DNA of 64,000 bases from Modestobacter sp. VKM Ac-2985. GTDB taxonomy: Bacteria; Actinomycetota; Actinomycetes; Mycobacteriales; Geodermatophilaceae. The position numbers were made by a program, and so were the translations under genes. The notes beneath the pieces are model-generated. The model saw only the letters and a list, made by a program, of their open reading frames with translations, had not been told where the DNA came from and ran no database searches. Below are positions 11,425-19,539 of this stretch, in pieces; position 1 is the first letter of the stretch, and each line of letters opens with the position of its first letter. The DNA is taken from the NCBI RefSeq assembly GCF_026967925.1, contig NZ_JAPVBI010000001.1, forward strand, positions 496,001 through 560,000, in the 5' to 3' direction.

Positions 11425-12285
11425 GTGAGCGCCGTGCTGCTGCCGCGGCCGGGCCGGTGCCTGGTGATGGGCGTCCTGAACGTCACGCCGGACTCCTTCT
11501 CCGACGGCGGGTGCTACGCCGACGCCGGCGCCGCGATCGCCCACGGCATGGAGATGCACGCCGCCGGCGCGGACTACGTCGACGTCGGTGGGGAGTCGAC
11601 CCGACCGGGCGCCGACCGGGTCGACGCGGCCGAGGAGTGCCGGCGGGTCGTCCCGGTGGTCCGGGAGCTGGCCGCTGCCGGTGTGCGGGTCAGCGTGGAC
11701 ACCACCCGCGCGGAGGTCGCTGCCGCCGCCCTGGAGGCCGGCGCGGTGCTGGTCAACGACGTCAGCGGCGGCCTCGCCGACGAGGGCATGGCCCGGCTGG
11801 TGGCCGAGACCGGGATCCCCTGGGTGCTGATGCACTGGCGTGGGCACAGCCGGGAGATGTACGCGGCGGCGCGCTACGGCGACGTGGTCACCGAGGTCGG
11901 CGCGGAGCTGACCGCCCGGGTCGAGGACGTCGTCGCCGCCGGCGTCGACCCCGCCCAGCTGGTGCTCGACCCGGGGCTGGGGTTCGCCAAGAACGCCGAG
12001 CACAACTGGGCGTTGCTGGCCGGGCTGGACCGGCTGGTCGCCCTGGGGCTGCCGGTGCTCGTCGGGGCCTCCCGCAAGACGTTCCTGGGCCGGCTGCTGG
12101 CCGGGCCCGGAGGCGAGCTCCGTCCGGTCGAGGGCCGGGAGGCGGCGACCGTGGCGATCTCGGTGCTGGCCGCGCAGGCCGGCGCCTGGGGTGTGCGGGT
12201 GCACGACCCCGTGCAGTCGCTGGACGCGATCGCCACCCTGGCCGCCGTGCAGGCGGCCCCCAGCGCAGGAGGAACCCGTGGCTGA
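11425..12285 (+). CDS. folP: Dihydropteroate synthase
   Basis: The enzyme joins 4-aminobenzoate to 6-hydroxymethyl-dihydropterin diphosphate and is the target of sulfonamides. The pterin-site motif NVTPDSFSDGG and the conserved segments GGESTRPGA, NDVSGG and LDPGLGFAK are all present. The product is 286 aa. The GTG start lies 7 nt after the folE stop, and the 3' end overlaps folB by 8 bp. Confidence 0.97.
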   Translation: MSAVLLPRPGRCLVMGVLNVTPDSFSDGGCYADAGAAIAHGMEMHAAGADYVDVGGESTRPGADRVDAAEECRRVVPVVRELAAAGVRVSVDTTRAEVAAAALEAGAVLVNDVSGGLADEGMARLVAETGIPWVLMHWRGHSREMYAAARYGDVVTEVGAELTARVEDVVAAGVDPAQLVLDPGLGFAKNAEHNWALLAGLDRLVALGLPVLVGASRKTFLGRLLAGPGGELRPVEGREAATVAISVLAAQAGAWGVRVHDPVQSLDAIATLAAVQAAPSAGGTRG

Positions 12286-12649
12286 CCGGACGCCGGACCG
12301 CATCACCGTGCACGGCCTGACCGGGTACGGCTTCCACGGTGTGTACCCGGCCGAGCGCGAGAACGGCCAGACCTTCCGGGTCGACGCGGTCCTCGAGCTG
12401 GACACCGTCCCGGCGGCCGCGGACGACGACCTGACCAAGACCGTCCACTACGGCGAGCTGGCCCAGCAGCTGCACGCCGTGCTGGTCGGCGAGCCGGTCG
12501 ACCTGCTGGAGACGCTGGCCCAGCGGCTGGCCGACCTGTGCCTGGCGTACCCGGTGGTGGACGCGGTGGAGATCACCGTGCACAAGCCGGAGGTCGACCT
12601 GGGGGTGCCGGCCCACGACGTCACGGTCGCGATCCGGCGCGAGCGCTGA
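12278..12649 (+). CDS. folB: Dihydroneopterin aldolase
   Basis: The enzyme splits dihydroneopterin to 6-hydroxymethyl-dihydropterin in folate synthesis. The family opening GLTGYGFHGVYPAERENGQTF and the later VHYGELAQQL are clear in 123 aa. I chose GTG 12278 because a perfect AGGAGG (12267-12272) precedes it by 5 nt. The stop overlaps the folK ATG (TGATG). Confidence 0.96.
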   Translation: MADRTPDRITVHGLTGYGFHGVYPAERENGQTFRVDAVLELDTVPAAADDDLTKTVHYGELAQQLHAVLVGEPVDLLETLAQRLADLCLAYPVVDAVEITVHKPEVDLGVPAHDVTVAIRRER

Positions 12650-13152
12650 TGAGCCGGGCCGTCCTCTCCCTCGGCGGGAACCTCGGCGACCGGGCCGGCA
12701 CGCTGCGGCAGGCCCTGGTCGCGCTGGGTGAGCACGGCCTGGTGGCCCGCTCGACGCTCTACGAGACGCCGCCGTGGGGGCCGGTCGAGCAGCCCCCCTA
12801 CCTCAACGCGGTCGCCGTCGTCCGGGGTGAGCGGGACGCCGCCGGCTGGCTCGCCCTGGCGCACGAACTCGAGCAGGCCGCCGGTCGCACCCGGGACGTC
12901 CGCTGGGGCGCCCGCACGCTGGACGTCGACGTCGTCACCGTGACCGCGGACGACGGGACGCCGGTGGTCTCGGCCGACCCGGCGCTGACCCTGCCGCACC
13001 CCCGGGCCGCGGAGCGGGCCTTCGTGCTCGTCCCGTGGCTGGCGCTGGACCCCGCGGCGACCCTGCCCGGGCACGGTCGGGTGGCCGACCTGGTGGCGGC
13101 GCTCCCGGCCGGCGAGGTGGCCGCGGTCGTCCGCTGGGAGCAACTGGCGTGA
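12649..13152 (+). CDS. folK: 6-hydroxymethyl-7,8-dihydropterin pyrophosphokinase
   Basis: The enzyme transfers diphosphate from ATP to the pterin before the FolP step. The LGGNLGDR start, the TPPWGPVEQPPYLN segment and the WGARTLDVDVV and LPHPRAAERAFVLVP signatures match HPPK. The product is 167 aa. It is translationally coupled to folB upstream and to the DUF3180 gene downstream, where the stop lies inside GTGA. Confidence 0.97.
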   Translation: MSRAVLSLGGNLGDRAGTLRQALVALGEHGLVARSTLYETPPWGPVEQPPYLNAVAVVRGERDAAGWLALAHELEQAAGRTRDVRWGARTLDVDVVTVTADDGTPVVSADPALTLPHPRAAERAFVLVPWLALDPAATLPGHGRVADLVAALPAGEVAAVVRWEQLA

Positions 13153-13652
13153 CCTCCGTCCGCCGCCGGGACCTGGTGGCCCTCGCGGTCGGCCTGGCGC
13201 TGGCCAGCTGGCTGCTGGTCCGGGCCGGCTACGGCTCGCTGCCGCAGCTGCAGTGGTGGCTGCCGGTGCCGCTGGGCGTGCTCGCGGTCGCCGAGCTGCT
13301 CGGCGCCCGGGCGCTGGCGGCCCGGCTGTCCGCGCAGCGCGACCGCCGCCCGTCGCCCGGCCGGACCCCGGGTGCCACTCGGCCGGTCGAGCCGATGCTG
13401 GTGGCCCGCGTGGCGGTGCTCGCCCAGGCCAGCGCTTACGTCGGCGCGGTGCTCACCGGCTGCTGGGCGGGGCTGCTGCTGCACACGGTGCCGCAGCTGG
13501 GCCGGCTGTCCGCGGCCGCCGAGGACACCGTCACCGGCGTCCTCGGCGTCGTCTTCGCCGTCGGGCTCACCGGTGCGGCGCTGTGGCTGGAGCAGGTCTG
13601 CAAGATCCCGCCCGACGAGGACGACGACGCCGCACCTCCCGCCCGCGCCTGA
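13149..13652 (+). CDS. DUF3180 membrane protein
   Basis: This 167-aa integral membrane protein has four predicted helices in two pairs, separated by a basic linker (residues ~62-78), and an acidic tail (PPDEDDDAAPPARA). It belongs to the actinobacterial DUF3180 family that follows folK in many genomes. The function is unknown. It starts on the GTG overlapping the folK stop, so it is the last gene of the fol operon. Confidence 0.88.
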   Translation: MTSVRRRDLVALAVGLALASWLLVRAGYGSLPQLQWWLPVPLGVLAVAELLGARALAARLSAQRDRRPSPGRTPGATRPVEPMLVARVAVLAQASAYVGAVLTGCWAGLLLHTVPQLGRLSAAAEDTVTGVLGVVFAVGLTGAALWLEQVCKIPPDEDDDAAPPARA

Positions 13653-13695
13653 GGCGGTCCGGCCGGGCGGGAGGAGCCCGCCCGGCCGGACCGCC
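13653..13695. terminator. Strong bidirectional terminator hairpin
   Basis: A perfect 19-bp stem (13653-13671 and 13677-13695) with a 5-nt loop separates the fol operon from the converging osmolyte-transport operon. Confidence 0.9.
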
Positions 13696-13701
13696 GGTGG
13701 G

Positions 13702-14661
13702 TCAGGGCTGCTCGGCCAGGTCGGCGATCGAGGTGAGGCCGTACTCCTCGGCGGTCTCCCGGGTCACGACGATGGCGTCCTTGTCCTGGGCCTCCGACTG
13801 CTCGAGCACGGTCAGGTTCTCCGGCAGGGCCTCGGGGAGCGCGGCGTAGACCTCCTCGGAGCTCACCGCGGTCGCCTCCTCGTCGAAGTACTCCAGCAGC
13901 ACACCGGTGTACTCCGGGATCAGGTCGATCGACCCGTCCTGCAGGCCGGGCATGTAGACCTCCCGGCTGCCGATGTTGAGCTGGGTCTCGACCGTCGCCC
14001 CCTGGGCCTCCAGGGCCTGCGCGTAGATGTTGGCCAGGGTGATGTTCTCCGGGAAGTTCGCCGACCCGATGGTGAGGTCCGTCCCGGCGGCCTGCGTGCC
14101 CGTCGCGTCCAGCCCCTGCTCGGCCAGCCACTGCCCGGCGACCGCGGCCGGGTCCTGCCGGTCGATGATCACCTGCTCGTTGAGCGCGATGAGGTCCTCG
14201 GTGGTGAGCTCCGCGGACACCGCGTTCAGCACGGCGGCGACGCCGTCGGTGGCCTCCTCGGTGCTGATCAGCGGGACCACGTTCTGCGCGGCGAACAGGT
14301 TCTCCGGGTCCTCGAGGACCACCCAGTCGTTGGCCGCGATGTTCGGGTCGGTGGTGAAGACGTCGGCTGCGTCGATCTGGCCGTTGGCCAGCGCGTTGAT
14401 GGTGAGGGGGCCGCCGGCGTCCAGGCTGCGGAACTCACCGAAGGTCACGCCGTAGACCTCCTCCAGGCCGGGGACGCCGTCGGGCCGGGTCTGGAACTCC
14501 GGCGGCCCGCCGAGGACCAGGTCGGCGGCGATGGTGTCGCCGCCCCCGGCGGGGGCGCTCTCGCCCCCTCCCGCACTGCTGCTGCCGGACTCTCCGCACG
14601 CGGTCAGCGCGGTGAGCAGGGCGGTCCCGCCGGTCAGCGCTGTGGCGATCCTGCGGTTCAT
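13702..14661 (-). CDS. Circularly permuted glycine betaine/choline-type ABC substrate-binding lipoprotein
   Basis: This is a solute-binding protein of the OpuAC/OsmF family. A lipoprotein signal with lipobox LTAC (C22) is followed by a Ser/Gly linker. Residues 47-184 (DLVLGGPPEF to WLAEQGLDA) correspond to the usual C-terminal half of OsmF or OpuCC. Residues 195-319 (DLTIGSANFPEN to YGLTSIADLA) correspond to the usual N-terminal half. The order is therefore swapped compared with the E. coli and B. subtilis proteins I know. Both halves look intact. It is the last gene of the importer operon, 86 nt after the second permease. Likely ligands are betaine, choline or related quaternary amines. The specificity is inferred from family and operon only. 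Confidence 0.88.
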   Translation of the reverse strand: MNRRIATALTGGTALLTALTACGESGSSSAGGGESAPAGGGDTIAADLVLGGPPEFQTRPDGVPGLEEVYGVTFGEFRSLDAGGPLTINALANGQIDAADVFTTDPNIAANDWVVLEDPENLFAAQNVVPLISTEEATDGVAAVLNAVSAELTTEDLIALNEQVIIDRQDPAAVAGQWLAEQGLDATGTQAAGTDLTIGSANFPENITLANIYAQALEAQGATVETQLNIGSREVYMPGLQDGSIDLIPEYTGVLLEYFDEEATAVSSEEVYAALPEALPENLTVLEQSEAQDKDAIVVTRETAEEYGLTSIADLAEQP

Positions 14662-14747
14662 GGGGTCTCTCCTGGGGTCAGCCGCGGCGCGGCGCGCCGG
14701 GTCACTGGGTGCCGGGTGGCGGGTGCCACCCGCGGAACGGGACCGGG

Positions 14748-15590
14748 TCACCCCGAGGGGTGGTCACCGGAAGGGGTCAGGGCAGAAGCCGGGGTGGTCG
14801 CCTGCCGTGGTGGCCGGCCACCGTCGGGCCCGCCCCTCGGTGGCTCGGGCCGCACCACGGTCACCGCCGCGGCGCGGCTGTCGCGGGTCGTCCGGCGGGA
14901 GAACCGCCCGGAGACGCCGCGTGAGACGGCGGCGCGTTGCAGCAGCGAGAGCGCCAGGTCGACCAGCAGGGCCAGTGCGGCGACCAGGACCGCGCCGCCG
15001 GCCATCTGGCCGAAGTCCCGGCTGGCCAGCCCGTCGTAGACGTAACGACCCAGGCCCCCCAGGCCGACGTAGGCCGCGATCGTCGCGGTGGCGATGACCT
15101 GCAGCGCGGCGCTCCGCAGGCCGGAGAACACCAACGGGAGCGCGTTGGGCAGCTCCACGCGGAACAGCACCTGCCGGCCGGTCATCCCCATGCCGCGGGC
15201 CGCGTCGCGGACGTCCGGTGACACGTTGCGCACCCCGGCGTAGGTGTTGGCCAGGATCGCCGGCAGGGCCAGCAGGACCAGGGCGATCTCCGTGGGCACC
15301 AGGTAGACGGCGTTGCCGCGACCGCTGATCAACGGCGACACCATGACGTACAGCAGGATCAGCAGGCCGACCGTCGGCAGCGCCCGCAGCCCGTTGGCCA
15401 CCGAGACCAGCCAGGACGCCCGGCCGGTGTGGCCGAGGACGAGCCCCAGCGGGAAGGCGATCACACCGGCGATCGACAGGGCGATGGCGGTGTACGCCAG
15501 GTGTGCGGAGGCCTGCTCGACGATCCCGGGTGTGACCCGGGTGCCGGTCCAGTTCTGCGGGTCGTTGAGCCACAGGAGCATGTCGTTCAT
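14748..15590 (-). CDS. Osmolyte ABC transporter permease (second)
   Basis: This 280-aa membrane permease is of ProW/OpuB type, with about six helices. The permease-ATPase contact loop reads AARGMGMTGRQVLFRVELPNALPLVFSGLR. It starts at ATG 15590, overlapping the preceding permease stop by 4 bp. The last ~55 residues are a hydrophilic, Pro/Arg-rich cytoplasmic tail not needed for the fold. It pairs with the neighbouring permease to form the membrane channel. Confidence 0.92.
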   Translation of the reverse strand: MNDMLLWLNDPQNWTGTRVTPGIVEQASAHLAYTAIALSIAGVIAFPLGLVLGHTGRASWLVSVANGLRALPTVGLLILLYVMVSPLISGRGNAVYLVPTEIALVLLALPAILANTYAGVRNVSPDVRDAARGMGMTGRQVLFRVELPNALPLVFSGLRSAALQVIATATIAAYVGLGGLGRYVYDGLASRDFGQMAGGAVLVAALALLVDLALSLLQRAAVSRGVSGRFSRRTTRDSRAAAVTVVRPEPPRGGPDGGRPPRQATTPASALTPSGDHPSG

Positions 15591-16279
15591 CGGGCTGCCG
15601 ACACCCGCTGCCACGGGGTGAGGAGGCGCGCGCCGAGGACGATCGACCGGTCGAGCAGCAGCGCCAGCGCGACGGACAGCACGATGCCGAGCACGATCGG
15701 CGGGTAGTAGGGGCCGGTCACCGACAGCTGGAACCCGGTGATGAACAGCTGGCCGAGCTGGGGGATCCCGATGGTCGCCGCGATGGCGACCAGGCTGACG
15801 TTGGCCACCATGGCCACCCGCAGACCCGCGGCGATGACCGGGATCGCCAGCGGGAGCTCCACGGTCCGCAGCCGCTGGAGGCGGGTGAAGCCCATCGCGG
15901 TGGCCGCCTGCACGGCGTCCTCGGGGACGGCGGCCAGGCCGTCGGCGACCACCCGCACCAGCAGTGCGACGGTGTAGATCGTCAGCGCGACGACCACGTT
16001 GACCGGGTCGAGGATCTGGGTGCCCAGCAGGGTCGGCATGACGACGAACAACGCCAGCGAGGGGATGGTGTAGAGCAGGCCGGACACCGAGACGATCGGC
16101 GGGTACGCCCACCGGTACCGGCGGGCCAGCCAGCCGATCGGGAAGGCCACCAGCAGGCCGATGACCACGGGCAGGACCGAGAGCCAGGTGTGCGCCCACA
16201 ACAGGGCCAGCACGTCGGCGCGGTGGTCGGCGAAGTAGCCGAACAGGTCCCAGGGCGCCGAGCCGTTGTCCGAGTTCAC
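15587..16279 (-). CDS. Osmolyte ABC transporter permease (first)
   Basis: This 230-aa ProW/OpuB-type permease has five to six helices and the EAA-like loop AATAMGFTRLQRLRTVELPLAIPVIAAGLR. It overlaps the ATPase gene upstream and the second permease downstream by 4 bp each. The two permeases are only distantly alike, as expected for a heterodimeric OpuC-type channel. Confidence 0.92.
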   Translation of the reverse strand: MNSDNGSAPWDLFGYFADHRADVLALLWAHTWLSVLPVVIGLLVAFPIGWLARRYRWAYPPIVSVSGLLYTIPSLALFVVMPTLLGTQILDPVNVVVALTIYTVALLVRVVADGLAAVPEDAVQAATAMGFTRLQRLRTVELPLAIPVIAAGLRVAMVANVSLVAIAATIGIPQLGQLFITGFQLSVTGPYYPPIVLGIVLSVALALLLDRSIVLGARLLTPWQRVSAAR

Positions 16280-17412
16280 GGCCTGACCTGGGCCGAGGCG
16301 TCCGCGGTCGCGGCGTGCAGGTGCGCCAGCACCGTGCCGGCCCGGACGGAGCCGACGAGCTGCCCGCTCTCGTCGACCACCACACCACGACCGCTGGGCG
16401 AGGAGAGCGCGGCATCCAGGGCCTCGCGCAGGGTGCCGCCGACCGGAGACAGGGTGCCGCCCAGGTTGAGCAGGCCGGGGGTGACGGTGTCTCCCGGCGC
16501 GGGGCCCGGGCCGCCGTCGGGATGGGCCCGGAGGTGCAGCCAGCCCTGCGGGAGCCCCCCGTCGTCCACCACGAGCACCCAGTCGTCGACGGCGACGTCG
16601 TGCGCTCGGGCCATCGGCGAGCCGAGGGTCACGGTCGGCTCGGCCGTCGCGGCCACCTCGGCGGAGATGAAGCCCAGCGCCCGGTAACCGCGGTCACGAC
16701 CCACGAACTCGGCCACGAAGGGGTCCGCGGGGGTGGCCAGCAGGTCGGCGGGGGCGGCCACCTGGGCCAGTCTCCCGCCCACGGCGAGGACGGCGACCCG
16801 GTCGCCGAGCCGGATCGCCTCGTCGATGTCGTGGGTGACGAACAGGATCGTCTTGCCCAGCTCACCCTGCAGCCTCAGGAACTCCTGCTGCAGCTGGTCG
16901 CGGACCACGGGGTCGACGGCGCTGAACGGCTCGTCCATCAGCATGACCGGCGGGTCGGACGCCAGTGCCCGGGCCACCCCGACCCGCTGCTGCTGACCGC
17001 CGGAGAGCTGGGCGGGGTAGCGGTCGGCGAACGAGGCCGGCAGTCCGACCAGCTCCATCAGCTCGATCGCCCGGCGGCGCGCCTCCCGGCGGCCGGTCCC
17101 GGTGAGCATCGGGACGGTGGCCACGTTGTCCACGACGGTGCGGTGCGGGAACAGCCCGGCGTGCTGGATCACGTACCCGATGCTCCGACGCAGGTCGGTG
17201 GCGGACACCGAGGTGACGTCGCGGTCGTCGATCGTGATCGTGCCGGAGGTCGGCTCGACCATCCGGTTCACCATCCGCAGGCTGGTGGTCTTGCCGCAGC
17301 CGGACGGTCCGACGAGCACGGTGATCTGGCCCGAGGGTGCGGTCAGGCTCAGCTCGTCGACCGCGACGGTCCCGTCGGGGTATGCCTTCGACACCGCGTC
17401 GAAACGGATCAT
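16276..17412 (-). CDS. Osmolyte ABC transporter ATP-binding protein
   Basis: This 378-aa ATPase energises uptake. Walker A is GPSGCGKTTS, the signature LSGGQQQRVG, and Walker B VMLMDEPFSAVDP. After the nucleotide-binding domain (to ~240) a C-terminal region resembles CBS-type regulatory repeats (GRGVVVDESGQLVGSVRAGTVL), which in OpuA sense ionic strength. ATG 17412 has an AGGA-type ribosome site. It is the first gene of a four-gene operon of ATPase, permease, permease and binding protein. Confidence 0.93.
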   Translation of the reverse strand: MIRFDAVSKAYPDGTVAVDELSLTAPSGQITVLVGPSGCGKTTSLRMVNRMVEPTSGTITIDDRDVTSVSATDLRRSIGYVIQHAGLFPHRTVVDNVATVPMLTGTGRREARRRAIELMELVGLPASFADRYPAQLSGGQQQRVGVARALASDPPVMLMDEPFSAVDPVVRDQLQQEFLRLQGELGKTILFVTHDIDEAIRLGDRVAVLAVGGRLAQVAAPADLLATPADPFVAEFVGRDRGYRALGFISAEVAATAEPTVTLGSPMARAHDVAVDDWVLVVDDGGLPQGWLHLRAHPDGGPGPAPGDTVTPGLLNLGGTLSPVGGTLREALDAALSSPSGRGVVVDESGQLVGSVRAGTVLAHLHAATADASAQVRP

Positions 17413-17759
17413 CGGGGTCCTCCCTGCGGCTCGACTGCACGGGGCCTGAGTCGACGGTGGTGGATGGGCGCTGCGCTGCTGGTGGTGTCCGCTGTCCGCA
17501 CGGAGATGGGTGTGGCCACCGGCTCTCCTCGATCGACTGGCGGTTGGCGGCACGTTCGACCGGTGATGCCCCGCGGGGCGCGCAACGGGGGCACCATCGA
17601 AACACATCGCGTCGTGCACGATCGATGTCTTGCCGCCGACGTGCTCGTCCTGGGCCGGCGGTCCTTCCCCGCGGCCGGGGGCCCGTGCCCCTCCCACCTG
17701 GCGGAGAGACACCCAACGCGTACGGAGCGGAGTTGACCGGTGTCGACGGCCGCCGCCCG
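17413..17759. promoter_or_regulatory. Divergent intergenic region with imperfect palindrome
   Basis: No gene is supported here. The region separates the importer operon from the DUF6779 gene. An imperfect palindrome spans 17604-17628: ACATCG, a central perfect TCGTGCACGA (17612-17621), then CGATGT offset by one base. It could be an operator for the importer. No regulator gene is adjacent. Confidence 0.4.
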
Positions 17760-17765
17760 TAGGGT
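17760..17765 (+). promoter_or_regulatory. -10 hexamer, leaderless start of DUF6779 gene
   Basis: TAGGGT ends 7 nt before ATG 17773. No ribosome site lies in between. Confidence 0.55.
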
Positions 17766-17772
17766 GCACGGC

Positions 17773-19458
17773 ATGGGAGGTCGCCGCGACGACGGAGTCC
17801 CCGCTCGCAGTCCCCTCCCGCCCGTGCCGCCCCGCCCGGCCGCCGTCCGGGTGGCGCCGTCGGCCGTCGAGCCGCCGGCGGGGTCTGCGGCTCAGCGGGT
17901 GTGGCTGGGCGTCGCGCTGCTGCTCGCCGTGCCGGCCACGGCCGCGGCCTTCCTCACCGAGGACCCGCTGTACCTGCGGGTCGCACTGCTCGCCGTCGCC
18001 TGGGCCTTCGTGATCGCCGCGTTCCTCGCCGGCAGCCGGCGCGCCGACCGGACGGCCGCGACCGCCCGGGAGGCCGAGCTCCGGCACGCCTACGACCTGG
18101 AGCTGGCGCGTGAGGTCACCGCCCGGCACGAGCACGCGGCCCAGCTGGAGAGCCGACTGCGGCGCGAGGCGGAGCAGGCCATCAGCACCGAGCTCGGTCG
18201 GCTGCGCACCGACCTCGCCGCCCTGACCGAGCTGCGCGGCGAGCTGAGCGGCCTGGAGCAGCTGCGCACCGAGCTGGCCGGGCTGGGCGAGCTGCGCAGC
18301 GACCTCGGCCGGATGCGCAGCGAGCTGAGCGAGCAGTTGTCCGGTGAGCTGCTGATCGAGCGCATGGTCATGCGCGCGCAGTCGGTCCGCGGACCTGCGC
18401 AGGTCGCCGACGGCGGTCGCACGGTGGAGGGTGCGCCGCCGGTGTGGGAGACCTCGGTGTGGACGTCCTCCACGACCGGGCCGGGCGCCTCTGCTGGGTC
18501 CGGCCAGGAGCTCCCGGTGGCGGTCGCCGAGGGTCTCGACGTGCCCGCGCCGTCGATCAGCACGGCGGCCCCGTGGGCGGCCGAGGACCGCGCGTTCGCG
18601 CTGCCCGAGGAGTCGTCGAGCCGGCACCGGCCGCCGTCACCGCTGGAGTGGCTGGTCGAGGAGGCGGTGCTGGAGCCGTGGGTCGAGCCGAGCCCGAAGT
18701 CGCCGCTGGCCTGGCTGGGGGAGAAGGCCCTGCTGGACGCGGCCGGCCGGCCGCCCGCCGAGGTGCCGGTGGTCCCGCTGCCGTCCCGGCCGCCACTGCC
18801 CGAGCCTGTCCTGCGCGTGCCCGAGCCGGTCCTGCCCGAGCCCGAGCCCGCCCTGCCTGTGCCCGAGCCCGCCCTGCCTGTGCCCGAGCCCGTCCTGCGC
18901 GTCCCCGAACCCGACCCCGAGCCTGCTCCGCGCGTGCCCGAGCCGGCGCTCCGCGTGTCCGACCTCGTGGCCGCGATGTCGGACCCCCTCGAGCCGCCGC
19001 GGCGTCGGCACCGCCGGGCTGCGGAGCCCGACGAGGCGGGCGGCGGCGCCCCCTCGAACGGCCGCCGGCACAGCCATGCCGCACCGGAGGAGCAGGCCGC
19101 GGCGAGCACCAGCTGGTCGGACTGGGCGGCTGCGTCCGCCGGCTCCGGGTCAGGCACGCCGGGAGCGGAGACCCCGTCGTGGGCGTCGCCCGCCGAGCCG
19201 ATCCCGTCGGGTGCAGCGCCCTCGGTGGAGTCGCCGTCCTGGGAGCCGACCCCGTGGTCGGCCGCCCCCGTCACCCCGGTGGCCGCGGAGCCGGCGCCCC
19301 GGGCGACGGCGCCGGCGCAGGGGCACGCCCGGCTGAAGCAGATCCTGGCCGAGAGCGGGGTCTCCGCGCCCAGTGGTGGCCGGTCCCGGCGCCGCCGCTA
19401 CCGCGAGGAGGGCGAGGACGCCGGCGACGACGTCCTCGCCCGGGTGCTCGGCCGCTGA
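17773..19458 (+). CDS. DUF6779-type membrane/coiled-coil protein
   Basis: This is a 561-aa actinobacterial protein of unknown function. Two adjacent transmembrane helices lie at ~residues 38-80, followed by a cytoplasmic coiled coil with Leu-Arg-Glu repeats (LGRLRTDLAALTELRGEL and following) to ~200. The rest is a long Pro/Glu/Ala-rich disordered region containing tandem VPEP repeats (18.79-18.96 kb). A short basic segment lies near the C-terminus. The M. tuberculosis counterpart sits between the DUF3180 and DUF2520 genes. Here an importer operon and an SDR gene intervene. ATG 17773 is chosen from the -10 spacing. GTG 17740 is the longer alternative. Confidence 0.75.
   Translation: MGGRRDDGVPARSPLPPVPPRPAAVRVAPSAVEPPAGSAAQRVWLGVALLLAVPATAAAFLTEDPLYLRVALLAVAWAFVIAAFLAGSRRADRTAATAREAELRHAYDLELAREVTARHEHAAQLESRLRREAEQAISTELGRLRTDLAALTELRGELSGLEQLRTELAGLGELRSDLGRMRSELSEQLSGELLIERMVMRAQSVRGPAQVADGGRTVEGAPPVWETSVWTSSTTGPGASAGSGQELPVAVAEGLDVPAPSISTAAPWAAEDRAFALPEESSSRHRPPSPLEWLVEEAVLEPWVEPSPKSPLAWLGEKALLDAAGRPPAEVPVVPLPSRPPLPEPVLRVPEPVLPEPEPALPVPEPALPVPEPVLRVPEPDPEPAPRVPEPALRVSDLVAAMSDPLEPPRRRHRRAAEPDEAGGGAPSNGRRHSHAAPEEQAAASTSWSDWAAASAGSGSGTPGAETPSWASPAEPIPSGAAPSVESPSWEPTPWSAAPVTPVAAEPAPRATAPAQGHARLKQILAESGVSAPSGGRSRRRRYREEGEDAGDDVLARVLGR
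18790..18957 (+). repeat. Coding tandem repeat (Val/Leu-Pro-Glu-Pro)
   Basis: Degenerate repeats encode PEP-containing units. A 21-nt unit is perfectly duplicated at 18844-18864 and 18865-18885. This is a low-complexity part of the DUF6779 gene, not a CRISPR. Confidence 0.8.
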
Positions 19459-19461
19459 ACC

Positions 19462-19477
19462 GCCGCGGTTCCGCGGC
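19462..19477 (+). terminator. Short hairpin after DUF6779 gene
   Basis: A 7-bp GC stem (GCCGCGG/CCGCGGC) with a TT loop follows the stop codon. It probably acts together with the adjacent repeat copy B. Confidence 0.5.
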
Positions 19478-19479
19478 TC

Positions 19480-19539
19480 GGCCCCTCTGCAGGGCCCCGC
19501 GCCGAGCTTGCGAGGAGTGGGGGGCAGAGGGGTCCTTCT
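19480..19539. repeat. Dispersed stop-abutting hairpin repeat, copy B
   Basis: The arms are 19480-19490 and 19524-19535 (one bulged base). The core CCGAGCTTGCGAG matches copies A and E. The right end touches the stop codon of the converging SDR gene. It probably serves as terminator for both genes. Confidence 0.8.

Noticed and set aside
18790-18957. Short tandem repeats considered as a CRISPR or mobile repeat
   Set aside because: The repeats are in frame, degenerate and encode Pro-Glu-Pro units; there are no spacers.
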